This document shows positions 1-5,512 of a stretch of DNA of 6,332 nucleotides, in pieces (position 1 is the stretch's first letter; each line of letters begins with the position of its first letter). The stretch comes from Nitrospirota bacterium. GTDB taxonomy: Bacteria > Nitrospirota > Nitrospiria > Nitrospirales > UBA8639. Made by a program: the position numbers and the translations under genes. The stretch spans positions 1-6,332 of the forward strand of contig QIDY01000404.1 of NCBI GenBank assembly GCA_003228495.1. The letters run 5' to 3'. The notes beneath the pieces are model-generated. The model made no database searches. It was given only the letters and a program-made list of their open reading frames with translations, and had not been told where the DNA came from.

Positions 1-224
1 GTTCCTAACGCATTTTTACTCCGCACCAACCCTCCATAGAATAACGCCAATCCTGGAAGCGTCATACACAAGACAAACGCAGAAGAGACTAAAATCCAAG
101 CAGTATCTCCCGTATCAATTGTTGGCGCACCCCCTTCCTCTGCTAAAGCAACAGACCACTCCCCCATTCCGACCACTAGTCCGCTCAGGATGGCCAGCTT
201 AATGAGCAAGTTGGATTTTCTCAT
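1..224 (-). CDS. amt: Ammonium transporter (Amt family), second copy, N-terminal part only
   Basis: This is the start of a second Amt-family ammonium channel, read right to left and cut off by the window edge after 74 codons. The visible part has a signal peptide (basic MRKSN start, hydrophobic core, likely cleavage after A26-L27-A28) and then the first membrane helix with the family block GDTAWILVSSA (39-49) and PGLALFYGGLVRSKN (57-71). These blocks align without gaps to residues 41-73 of the complete Amt at 727-2037, with substitutions such as V to I and M to L, so it is a diverged paralogue and not a recent copy. AAGGAG at 235-230 lies 5 bases before the ATG, which fixes the start. It is 48 bases downstream of the P-II gene, so the pair is the classic glnK-amt couple. 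Catalytic histidines lie outside the window, so functionality cannot be judged. Confidence 0.93.
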   Translation of the reverse strand, partial: MRKSNLLIKLAILSGLVVGMGEWSVALAEEGGAPTIDTGDTAWILVSSAFVLCMTLPGLALFYGGLVRSKNALG

Positions 225-272
225 AAGGTCTCCTTAAGCCATTCGCTTGTGATAAATCTGGTGAGTAAATAA

Positions 273-611
273 TTATAACGCGCCCTCTCCCGTTTCTCCC
301 GTCCGAATACGAATAATATTTTGCAACTCGGAAACAAAAATCTTTCCGTCTCCGATACTTCCCGTTTTGGCGGCCCTCGTAATCGCTTCTAACGCTTCTG
401 TCACGCGATTGTCCGCCACGGCAATGTCCAATTTAATTTTTGGCACGAACTCAATCTGGTATTCCGTCCCACGATAGGTCTCTTTATGCCCTTTTTGTCG
501 ACCAAATCCTTTGACCTCGGTCACCGTCATACCCTGAATACCCAATTCAATGAGTGCCTCTTTCACTTCGTCAAGTTTAAATGGCTTAATGATAGCTTGA
601 ATAAGTTTCAT
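273..611 (-). CDS. glnK: Nitrogen regulatory protein P-II (GlnK/GlnB family)
   Basis: A 112-residue P-II signalling protein, the usual length for the family. P-II trimers sense ATP/ADP and 2-oxoglutarate and, when linked to amt, normally plug the cytosolic face of the Amt channel when nitrogen is ample. Visible signatures are the start MKLIQAIIKPFKLDEV, the T-loop GRQKGHKETYRGTEY (37-51) with Tyr51 at the usual uridylylation position, and the nucleotide-binding block TGSIGDGKIFVSEL (83-96) followed by RIRTG (101-105). Gln39 and Lys58 (2-oxoglutarate region) and Lys90, Arg101 and Arg103 (phosphate contacts) are present. The uridylylation motif reads YRGTEY with Thr49 where Ala or Ser is usual. 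GGAGGG at 626-621 precedes the ATG by 9 bases. It sits between two amt genes, which favours GlnK over GlnB, but sequence alone does not separate the two. Confidence 0.96.
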   Translation of the reverse strand: MKLIQAIIKPFKLDEVKEALIELGIQGMTVTEVKGFGRQKGHKETYRGTEYQIEFVPKIKLDIAVADNRVTEALEAITRAAKTGSIGDGKIFVSELQNIIRIRTGETGEGAL

Positions 612-633
612 AGGGGTGGTCCCTCCGTTAAAT

Positions 634-683
634 AAAAAAAGCTATGGAAACCTGTAAACCCGTCTGACTTTGTAAGTCTCCAT
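634..683 (-). terminator. Terminator-like hairpin between amt and glnK
   Basis: Read on the minus strand, ATGGAGACTT (683-674) can pair over 10 bases, including two G-U pairs, with AGGTTTCCAT (653-644). An interior mismatch and three further A-T pairs extend the stem, and AGC plus seven Ts (640-634) follow. It lies in the 115-base gap between amt and glnK. The stem is AU-rich and the T-run starts 3 bases after the stem, so I expect a leaky terminator or an mRNA-stabilising structure and not a full stop. I found no convincing sigma70 or sigma54 promoter between it and glnK, so glnK and the second amt probably depend on readthrough. Confidence 0.4.
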
Positions 684-726
684 GAAGAATCATTACATTC
701 AAGGAGTGAAAAAATATTTTTGTACA

Positions 727-2037
727 TTAGCCATAGGCCCGTTCGTTATGCTGCGTGAGGTCTAGCCCGAGAACTTCTTCCTCCTTGCTCACCCGCAATC
801 CAACCATACCATCCACAATTTTAAGAAGGATATACGTTCCCACAAAGGCAAAGACCCATGTGGCCCCCACACCAATGGCTTGGATAAGTACCTGTCCCGG
901 ATTTCCAAAAAAGAGTCCTGTGCCTCCACCGACGCTGGCGAATAATCCTGTGGCAATCGCCCCCCACGTTCCACCGAAACCATGGATGCCGAGCACATCC
1001 AAGGCATCGTCATAGCCCATTTTATTTTTCAAGAGGATTCCAAGGTAACACACTACCCCACCGCCTAACCCAATCACAATCGCAGAAACAGGCCCGACAA
1101 ATCCGGCAGCAGGCGTGATCGCAACTAAACCAGCCACGGCTCCACTCGCTCCTCCGAGCATCGTTGGTTTTCCCCGATATCCCCACTCCACACACAGCCA
1201 AGCTAACGCTCCGGCTGCCGCCGCGACCTGCGTAGCAACAAAAGCGCTCGCGGCAATACCATCAGCAGCTAATGCGCTCCCGGCATTAAACCCAAACCAT
1301 CCGACCCATAGTAACCCCGCACCAATCACCGTAAACGGAAGGTTGTGGGGGCTCATATTTTCCTTCCCATATCCATTTCGTTTTCCTAACACGAGGGCAC
1401 AAGCTAACGCAGCCACACCCGAGCTAATATGCACCACTGTTCCGCCCGCAAAATCTAAATCGCCGAGTTCAGCTAACCATCCGCCGCCCCATACCCAATG
1501 AGCCAGTGGCGCATAAATGAATGTGACCCACAGAATGGCAAACAGAGCAAACGCGGAAAATTTCATCCGTTCAGCGATTGCACCGCTAATCAAGGCAACC
1601 GTAATACCCGCAAACATCAACTGAAACACCATGAATGCCATATGAGGGATCGTAGAACCCTCGGAGGGTTCAGGACCCACCCCGGCCAACCCCAGAAAGT
1701 CCAGGCCACCAACCATCCCCCCAACATCGGGGGCAAACGCAAGGCTATAGCCCCAAAATACCCACACCACACTCACGATACAAATCGAGATAAAACTATA
1801 CATCAACGTACTTAACACATTTTTACTGCGAACCATCCCCCCGTAAAATAAAGCCAAACCGGGAACAATCATCGCCAAGACAAGAGCCGACGACGTCAAC
1901 ACCCAGGCAGTATCACCAGCGCTGATCTGTGGGGTGCTCCCTGAATCCTGTGCATAGACGCCAGGAACCACACCCCATAAAACGACTAACCCAAAAATTG
2001 TTATCCAAACTATTCGATTTCGAAATAAAAATGTCAT
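727..2037 (-). CDS. amt: Ammonium transporter (Amt family), complete
   Basis: A full-length 436-residue Amt/AmtB-type ammonium channel of the inner membrane. A signal peptide (1-29, likely cut at VYA|Q) is followed by the standard 11-helix fold. Pore residues can be placed by comparison with E. coli AmtB: Phe142 (MFAGITVAL, gate), Trp183 (HWVWGGGW), Asp195 and His203 (DFAGGTVVH, ammonium binding and first twin histidine), Trp247, Phe250 and Ser254 (GWFGFNAGS), and His352 (LGIHGFGGTWG, second twin histidine). The cytosolic tail GLRVSKEEEVLGLDLTQHNERAYG keeps the GLR and GLD motifs used for P-II-dependent gating. GAGGAGG at 2049-2043 lies 5 bases before the ATG. It follows the porin by 110 bases and precedes glnK by 115. 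No key residue is missing, so it should be an active channel. Confidence 0.97.
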   Translation of the reverse strand: MTFLFRNRIVWITIFGLVVLWGVVPGVYAQDSGSTPQISAGDTAWVLTSSALVLAMIVPGLALFYGGMVRSKNVLSTLMYSFISICIVSVVWVFWGYSLAFAPDVGGMVGGLDFLGLAGVGPEPSEGSTIPHMAFMVFQLMFAGITVALISGAIAERMKFSAFALFAILWVTFIYAPLAHWVWGGGWLAELGDLDFAGGTVVHISSGVAALACALVLGKRNGYGKENMSPHNLPFTVIGAGLLWVGWFGFNAGSALAADGIAASAFVATQVAAAAGALAWLCVEWGYRGKPTMLGGASGAVAGLVAITPAAGFVGPVSAIVIGLGGGVVCYLGILLKNKMGYDDALDVLGIHGFGGTWGAIATGLFASVGGGTGLFFGNPGQVLIQAIGVGATWVFAFVGTYILLKIVDGMVGLRVSKEEEVLGLDLTQHNERAYG

Positions 2038-2107
2038 GTCTGCCTCCTCAAGTCAGATGAACTACCGCACAGCACACAGCGGGATATCACATTTCAAAGA
2101 TTCTAAT

Positions 2108-2120
2108 TTGCACGCTGCAA
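2108..2120. repeat. Short palindrome TTGCACGCTGCAA in the porin-amt gap
   Basis: TTGCA-CGC-TGCAA is a perfect 5-base inverted repeat in the 110-base gap between the porin stop and the amt start. It could be a small regulator site or chance. On the minus strand the neighbouring TTCCCC-N5-TTGCA resembles the -12 half of a sigma54 promoter, but the -24 GG is absent. I saw no strong terminator in this gap, so porin and amt are probably on one transcript. Confidence 0.25.
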
Positions 2121-2147
2121 GCCGCGGGGAATTAGGCCCTCAATTGA

Positions 2148-3368
2148 TTAAAATAGATAAATGACCTCTAAGGCGAGGGTTTGTTGATTATCCACCGCCT
2201 TGGTCCCCTGGAGGAAGGTTTTTTGATCGGATTTATCATGTCGGAACTCCACACGTGTTATCAGGGATGCAACCGGTTTGTATTGCAGCGTATAGGTCAT
2301 TTCCCATAATGTCTGCCCTGCAAATCCAACAACAGGTGCACATGACCCGGCCTTCCCGGTCCCCTTCGTTCCGCCACCAAAGCAGGAGAAAGCACCGGAG
2401 GCATCTTCAAAGATTTCACCGCGAAATCGTATCCCCCATTGGTCAGTAAAATCATGAATGACATATCCCGCAAATCCATTCCAACGAGCGTTGCTCCCGT
2501 TCGCAAACGCATTTTCTTGGTTAGCATAATAGGCCTCTAAGACAATTTCTGTGGAGTCCGTGGCCTGAATATCGATAATCCCTCCACCTAACAATCGGCC
2601 GGCATCGGCGCCTACGGCCCCTTCGTTGGCTGAAAAGTATCCATAGGCGGTCAATCCCAACCAATCTGTGGGAGATAAGAACAACGCCGACTCAACCCCC
2701 TTCGTATTATTACCATCAGAAGCCGTTCCTGCAAAATCATTAATGACACCAATTGAAAATCCCACCTGGTCATTAAAATTATAGGATCCGCGAATACCAG
2801 TCGTAGTAAAGGGCTGTCCAAAACCAAAAAGCCAAGACCGGGAAAAATTCGGGTTGTAGGGAGATTCGATGACCTCATACCCGATTAAGGTATTCATTCG
2901 TCCTATTCGAAGATCGAGGCCGTTTCCAACCGGAGCAATGAATTGAGCATAGACCTCTTGAAAATCCATATCGTCCCCGCCAAACGATCCACCTGTGAAT
3001 TCTGCATCTTCGCCAAAGTTGAGTTTGATACGGAAGCCGGCCGCATCGGCTAATGCTCCTCCCGTTTTCCCCTCTTTCTCCAGCACAATTTGTGCTAATT
3101 GAACCCTGAATGAGTTGGAATCGACGTCGAAGATTCGGTTCTGATTGACCTTACCCGTTGGATTATTAAAGTTTTGGACATAAGACGTATCCACGTACCC
3201 ATACAATTTAAAATCTTCTTTGGTTAACACTGCTGCATGACTGACACTGACGAAACCCATAACTAGCAGTCCAATCATCACACTCATTGAACACAAATTT
3301 CTGATATTCCACATCATATCCTCACTGGTTTCTTGAACAGTACTTGCCAAATAGCCATTTTTCTTCAT
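2148..3368 (-). CDS. Outer-membrane beta-barrel porin (BBP2/OmpL-like), first gene of the ammonium operon
   Basis: A 406-residue outer-membrane protein with the look of the beta-barrel porin-2 family: LYGYVDTSYVQNFNNP (55-70), NRIFDVDSNSF (77-87), APVGNGLDLRIGRMNT (145-160), GYEVIESPYNPNFSRSWLFG (163-182), PFTTTGIRGSYNF (186-198) and a terminal aromatic, EVIYLF. Alternating polar and hydrophobic strands fill the rest. The signal peptide core is at 28-43 with likely cleavage at SHA|A (45/46). AGGAGG lies 5 bases before the first ATG, but Met19 also has GAGG 5 bases upstream and would give a more ordinary 27-residue signal peptide, so either start is possible. Cys329 and Cys343 flank a Gly-rich segment and could form a loop disulfide. 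Its place ahead of amt-glnK-amt suggests it admits ammonium or small nitrogen compounds; substrate is inferred only from neighbours. Confidence 0.85.
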   Translation of the reverse strand: MKKNGYLASTVQETSEDMMWNIRNLCSMSVMIGLLVMGFVSVSHAAVLTKEDFKLYGYVDTSYVQNFNNPTGKVNQNRIFDVDSNSFRVQLAQIVLEKEGKTGGALADAAGFRIKLNFGEDAEFTGGSFGGDDMDFQEVYAQFIAPVGNGLDLRIGRMNTLIGYEVIESPYNPNFSRSWLFGFGQPFTTTGIRGSYNFNDQVGFSIGVINDFAGTASDGNNTKGVESALFLSPTDWLGLTAYGYFSANEGAVGADAGRLLGGGIIDIQATDSTEIVLEAYYANQENAFANGSNARWNGFAGYVIHDFTDQWGIRFRGEIFEDASGAFSCFGGGTKGTGKAGSCAPVVGFAGQTLWEMTYTLQYKPVASLITRVEFRHDKSDQKTFLQGTKAVDNQQTLALEVIYLF

Positions 3369-3394
3369 TTAACCCTCCTGGTTACGACAGCGAC

Positions 3395-3400
3395 ATTATA
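3395..3400 (-). promoter_or_regulatory. Possible second, proximal porin promoter (-10 only)
   Basis: On the minus strand TATAAT (3400-3395) is a perfect -10 hexamer whose transcript would start about 20 bases before the porin ATG and bypass the upstream terminator. No acceptable -35 lies 16-18 bases upstream (CGGAGA at 17) and there is no extended -10 TG, so it would need an activator or is chance. Confidence 0.25.
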
Positions 3401-3518
3401 TGCTACCGTCTTCTGACTCTCCGAGTTCGCGACCTGTTGCCACGCGTCTTTGTCGTGACCTTTAGACTTCCCACACGGAAAGCGAAAAGAACCCAATAGC
3501 ACGATAGGCTCAAATAGC

Positions 3519-3558
3519 AAAAAAAAAGCCCTCAGCCAGATTTTTCCGGTCGAGGACT
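3519..3558 (-). terminator. Intrinsic terminator in the porin-amt leader (attenuator)
   Basis: On the minus strand AGUCCUC (3558-3552) pairs with GAGGGCU (3533-3527), then a G-U pair and an A-C mismatch, then CCGG (3549-3546) pairs with CUGG (3539-3536) around the six-base loop AAAAAU. Nine consecutive Us follow immediately (3527-3519). This is a textbook rho-independent terminator, and it is oriented to stop transcripts heading towards the porin. It lies about 60-100 bases after the predicted start site and 150 bases before the porin ATG, so full-length operon mRNA requires readthrough. The 5' arm is shared with the hairpin at 3568-3553. Confidence 0.8.
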
Positions 3559-3594
3559 TCATCGTCCTTGGTCTTTTAAGTCGATGCTTAAGAC
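3553..3594 (-). promoter_or_regulatory. Tandem hexaloop hairpins forming a putative antiterminator leader
   Basis: Two hairpins lie 2 bases apart on the minus-strand RNA. The first is GUC-UUAAG, loop CAUCGA, CUUAA-AA-GAC (3594-3571), eight pairs with a two-base bulge. The second is AGGAC, loop GAUGAA, GUCCU (3568-3553), five perfect pairs. The GUCCU arm is the same segment that forms the 5' arm of the terminator, so the two folds exclude each other. Paired six-base-loop hairpins with the second overlapping a terminator are the layout of ANTAR-protein antitermination leaders, which often control nitrogen genes. The loops do not fit the ANTAR consensus (A at 1, G at 4): only the second has G4, and neither has A1. 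The effector is therefore open. Confidence 0.5.
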
Positions 3595-3626
3595 GTCGTT
3601 GTCTCAGCGCATGAATTGCAGTTGAT

Positions 3627-3655
3627 TTTGTACCATTACAAGTCCAAGGTGTCAA
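3627..3655 (-). promoter_or_regulatory. Sigma70-type promoter for the porin-amt-glnK-amt operon
   Basis: On the minus strand a perfect -35 TTGACA (3655-3650) is followed by a 17-base spacer and a -10 TACAAA (3632-3627, 4 of 6 consensus positions). Predicted start of transcription is near 3620, giving a 5' leader of about 250 bases before the porin ATG that contains the hairpins and terminator. This is the best promoter I see in the window. Confidence 0.6.
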
Positions 3656-3704
3656 GAGAAAAGGTACGCCATTGTTACCACTTCGTCTCCTTCCATTGCT
3701 TGAA

Positions 3705-3742
3705 TTCAAAGGAACCATCCTCCTGATTTGTTCCCCTTTGAA
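3705..3742. repeat. 11-pair inverted repeat with a 2-base bulge between the divergent promoters
   Basis: TTCAAAGGAAC (3705-3715) and GTTCCCCTTTGAA (3730-3742) are inverted copies differing by two extra bases (CC) in the right arm, around a 14-base spacer. There is no T-run on either side, so it is not an intrinsic terminator. It lies upstream of the porin -35 and upstream of the candidate mscS -35, outside both predicted transcripts, so a protein-binding site or a relic of another element is more likely than an mRNA structure. Confidence 0.45.
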
Positions 3743-3772
3743 CGCTGACCCGAATTCTTGCGCCAGTACCTC

Positions 3773-3801
3773 TTGGCATTCATGCCAACCTTTGTAAGAA
3801 T
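3773..3801 (+). promoter_or_regulatory. Candidate mscS promoter overlapped by a palindromic operator
   Basis: TTGGCATTCATGCCAA (3773-3788) is a palindrome with 7-base arms around TC. Its first six bases, TTGGCA, match 5 of 6 positions of a -35; after 17 bases comes AAGAAT (3796-3801), 4 of 6 for a -10. Transcription would start near 3808, leaving about 68 untranslated bases before mscS. A second TTGACA at 3818-3823 has no -10 at a workable distance. A dimeric regulator bound to the palindrome would block this promoter; that is inference from overlap. Confidence 0.35.
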
Positions 3802-3875
3802 ACCAAACAAATTCGTCTTGACAAGATCACAAGCCCGAAACATCTCATACCGATCAAGAAAAAGGAGAACACCGG

Positions 3876-4796
3876 ATGGATCAATTTCTCACCGAACAAC
3901 TGTCACCATTCCTTGCCCACAAATCCATGGCTTTCTTAGAAGCCAGTCTTCGCATTCTGTTGATTGGCATCGTCGCGTACGGGGCCATTCGGGCGCTCAC
4001 ATTTGGGTTAGGAAAACTCGAACAGGTGTTACTCACCTGGCGGGAGCGAGAAGACAAAGAACGTGTCGCCAACGAAAAACGAGTGAAAACTCTCACCGGC
4101 TTGTTGCGAACCATTTGCCTCACACTTGTTTGGGTAGTCGGGATCGTCATGAGTCTGGATCAAATTGGCCTGGATATTACCCCTATATTGGCTGGTGCCG
4201 GCATTGTGGGGTTAGCCGTGGGCTTTGGCGCACAAAATCTTGTACGGGATGTCATCAACGGATTTTTTGTGATTCTAGAAAATCAAGTCCGGGTCGGCGA
4301 CGTGGCCATTGTCAATGGAACAGGTGGCTTAGTGGAAGCCATTAGTTTTCGAACGATCACGTTGCGCGATCTGTCCGGCACAGTCCACATTTTTCCGCAT
4401 GGCACCGTGACGACTATGGCAAACATGACCAAGGGCTGGTCCGCCTATGTCATGGATATCGGCGTAGCTTACAAAGAAGATACGGACCGGGTGGCAGAGA
4501 TCATGCGAGAGGTAGGACAAGATTTGCAACAAGATGAACAATTTGGCAGAAAAATGCTGGAACCCATCGAAATACTGGGTGTGGACGCCTTTGGGGAATC
4601 GGCAGTCGAGATCAAAGTTCGAATCAAAACCTTACCCATTGAGCAATGGGGAGTGGGACGAGAATACCGTCGGCGTCTCAAAAAGGCTTTTGATCGGGAG
4701 AACATTGAAATTCCATTTCCCCATCGTACCCTGTATATGGGAGAAGCCAGCCCACCTTGGGTAGTGAAAAATATTGCTTCTTCGACAGCCTCTTAG
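3876..4796 (+). CDS. MscS-family mechanosensitive ion channel
   Basis: A 306-residue small-conductance mechanosensitive channel of the inner membrane, close in size to E. coli MscS (286). Such channels open under membrane tension and release solutes on osmotic downshock. Three membrane helices are visible: about 20-43, 72-93 and the pore helix 101-134, with the glycine/alanine-rich pattern AGAGIVGLAVGFGAQNLVRDVINGFF (106-131) typical of TM3. Next come the beta domain (VRVGDVAIVNGTGGLVEAISFRTITLRD, 138-165), the FPHG turn (173-176) and the alpha/beta domain ending in IPFPHRTLYM (279-288). A charged stretch (WREREDKERVANEKRVK, 55-71) links TM1 and TM2. AAGGAG at 3862-3867, 8 bases before the ATG, fixes the start. 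It is a single-gene unit, divergent from the porin and convergent with the DUF423 gene 24 bases away. Confidence 0.93.
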   Translation: MDQFLTEQLSPFLAHKSMAFLEASLRILLIGIVAYGAIRALTFGLGKLEQVLLTWREREDKERVANEKRVKTLTGLLRTICLTLVWVVGIVMSLDQIGLDITPILAGAGIVGLAVGFGAQNLVRDVINGFFVILENQVRVGDVAIVNGTGGLVEAISFRTITLRDLSGTVHIFPHGTVTTMANMTKGWSAYVMDIGVAYKEDTDRVAEIMREVGQDLQQDEQFGRKMLEPIEILGVDAFGESAVEIKVRIKTLPIEQWGVGREYRRRLKKAFDRENIEIPFPHRTLYMGEASPPWVVKNIASSTAS

Positions 4797-4810
4797 GGGA
4801 AAAATTCAAT

Positions 4811-4832
4811 GAAGAACCACTCATTTTTCTTC
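4811..4832. terminator. Weak AT-rich hairpin between convergent mscS and DUF423 genes
   Basis: GAAGAA (4811-4816) and TTCTTC (4827-4832) can form a six-pair stem around 10 bases at the convergent junction, partly inside the DUF423 3' end. The stem is AT-rich and there is no clean T-run after it on the plus strand, so termination here is uncertain. Confidence 0.2.
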
Positions 4833-5246
4833 TTGGGATTTTGGAGACGAAGAATCACGGGTGGGAGGGTCTTTCCAATATCCCCAAGCAAGGAATCCCC
4901 AACCGATAAGAAAAGCCAAACCTCCGAAAGGTGTCAGGATACCCAGACCACGAATACCCGAAAGGGCTAAGGTGTAGAGACTTCCCGAAAAAAGAAAGAG
5001 GCCAATCAAAAAACTCCAGCCTGCCCAGACAAATAGACGATGGCTGAACCAATGCGCGCTCAAGCCTGCGATCAACATCGCTAACGCATGCACGAGATGA
5101 TAGCGCACACCCGTTTCAAAGACAGTCATCATTTTTTCGGAAAGAATCGGGCGAAGGCCATGAGCACCAAATGCTCCGGCCGCGACTCCGAGCAACGCCG
5201 CACATGCTCCAATGACTAAGATTCGATTTGCCATGTTCTTGGTCAT
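4821..5246 (-). CDS. DUF423 (YgdD/TMEM256-like) small membrane protein
   Basis: A 141-residue inner-membrane protein of the DUF423 family, slightly longer than the usual 120-130 because of a charged C-terminal tail (about 125-141, DPPTRDSSSPKSQEEK). Four hydrophobic segments are visible: 8-29, 48-64, 72-95 and 102-122. Family blocks are GAFGAHGL (24-31), TGVRYHLVHALAML (45-58), LFLFSGSLYTLAL (83-95) and LTPFGGLAFLIGW (104-116). The molecular function of the family is unknown. The start is uncertain: Met1 (5246) and Met5 both lack a good Shine-Dalgarno site, with only AGAAG upstream of Met1, and because the DUF2061 stop is 10 bases away translation is probably coupled. Confidence 0.9.
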   Translation of the reverse strand: MTKNMANRILVIGACAALLGVAAGAFGAHGLRPILSEKMMTVFETGVRYHLVHALAMLIAGLSAHWFSHRLFVWAGWSFLIGLFLFSGSLYTLALSGIRGLGILTPFGGLAFLIGWGFLAWGYWKDPPTRDSSSPKSQEEK

Positions 5247-5256
5247 TAGCTTCTAT

Positions 5257-5478
5257 CTATGGGGAACTCGTGGGAGGAATATCTCGACCCCACGCCACCG
5301 TTTGCCACATACGTTCATGCCCCCAAAAGAGGCCAATTTTCACAAGTGAATCACTCGCCCCAGCAAACAACGCCATGGCAACCTCACCGGAGATGACCCA
5401 TACCACAATGGTCGTCACTAAAGTTGCAATGACTCGCCAACTCATACCCTTTACGACACTGCGCAAATGCGTTTCCAT
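5257..5478 (-). CDS. DUF2061 small membrane protein
   Basis: A 73-residue protein matching DUF2061: a basic amphipathic start with RSVVKGMSWR (6-15), one hydrophobic segment (16-34, VIATLVTTIVVWVISGEVA), a short second hydrophobic stretch (36-53, ALFAGASDSLVKIGLFWG) and the conserved HERMW (54-58). The family is widespread and of unknown function; it is often found alone or near sulfur- or redox-related genes, and I draw no function from that. GAGGGAG at 5488-5482 directly upstream supports the ATG. It probably forms a two-gene unit with DUF423 downstream, and is separated from the Rrf2 gene by a repeat element. Confidence 0.88.
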   Translation of the reverse strand: METHLRSVVKGMSWRVIATLVTTIVVWVISGEVAMALFAGASDSLVKIGLFWGHERMWQTVAWGRDIPPTSSP

Positions 5479-5512
5479 ATGCTCCCTCTTATCCAGATGT
5501 GTAAATGTATGA

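Larger units (their letters stand above)
3369..3875. other. Divergent intergenic region between porin and mscS: control region, no gene
   Basis: These 507 bases separate two divergent genes. From left to right they hold a possible proximal -10 for the porin (3395-3400), an intrinsic terminator and two upstream hairpins in the porin leader (3519-3594), the main porin promoter (3627-3655), an 11-pair inverted repeat (3705-3742), and a palindrome overlapping a candidate mscS promoter (3773-3801). A minus-strand reading frame runs through 3718-3365 and ends on the porin start codon, but it starts upstream of the promoter, crosses the terminator hairpin and resembles no protein I know. Confidence 0.7.

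Noticed and set aside
674..726. TGTAAT as a glnK promoter -10
   Set aside because: There is no -35 match at 16-18 bases (AAAATA at 17).
1115..1815. Plus-strand open frames opposite amt
   Set aside because: They are antisense to a fully conserved Amt and have no family features or ribosome-binding sites.
2116..2131. Sigma54-like TTCCCC-N5-TTGCA before amt
   Set aside because: The essential -24 GG is missing.
3435..3451. Sigma54-like TGGCAA element before the porin
   Set aside because: The -12 GC is shifted by one base and lacks the TT before it.
3605..3613. Minimal reading frame ATG-CGC-TGA in the porin leader as a leader peptide
   Set aside because: No Shine-Dalgarno site, and only two codons with no regulatory codon run.
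3365..3718. 117-codon minus-strand reading frame ending on the porin start codon (ATGA overlap)
   Set aside because: Its ATG lies upstream of the predicted promoter with AGGAGG directly abutting it, it runs through the terminator hairpin and U-run, and its sequence resembles no family. A shorter start at 3562 sits inside the hairpin with poor spacing.
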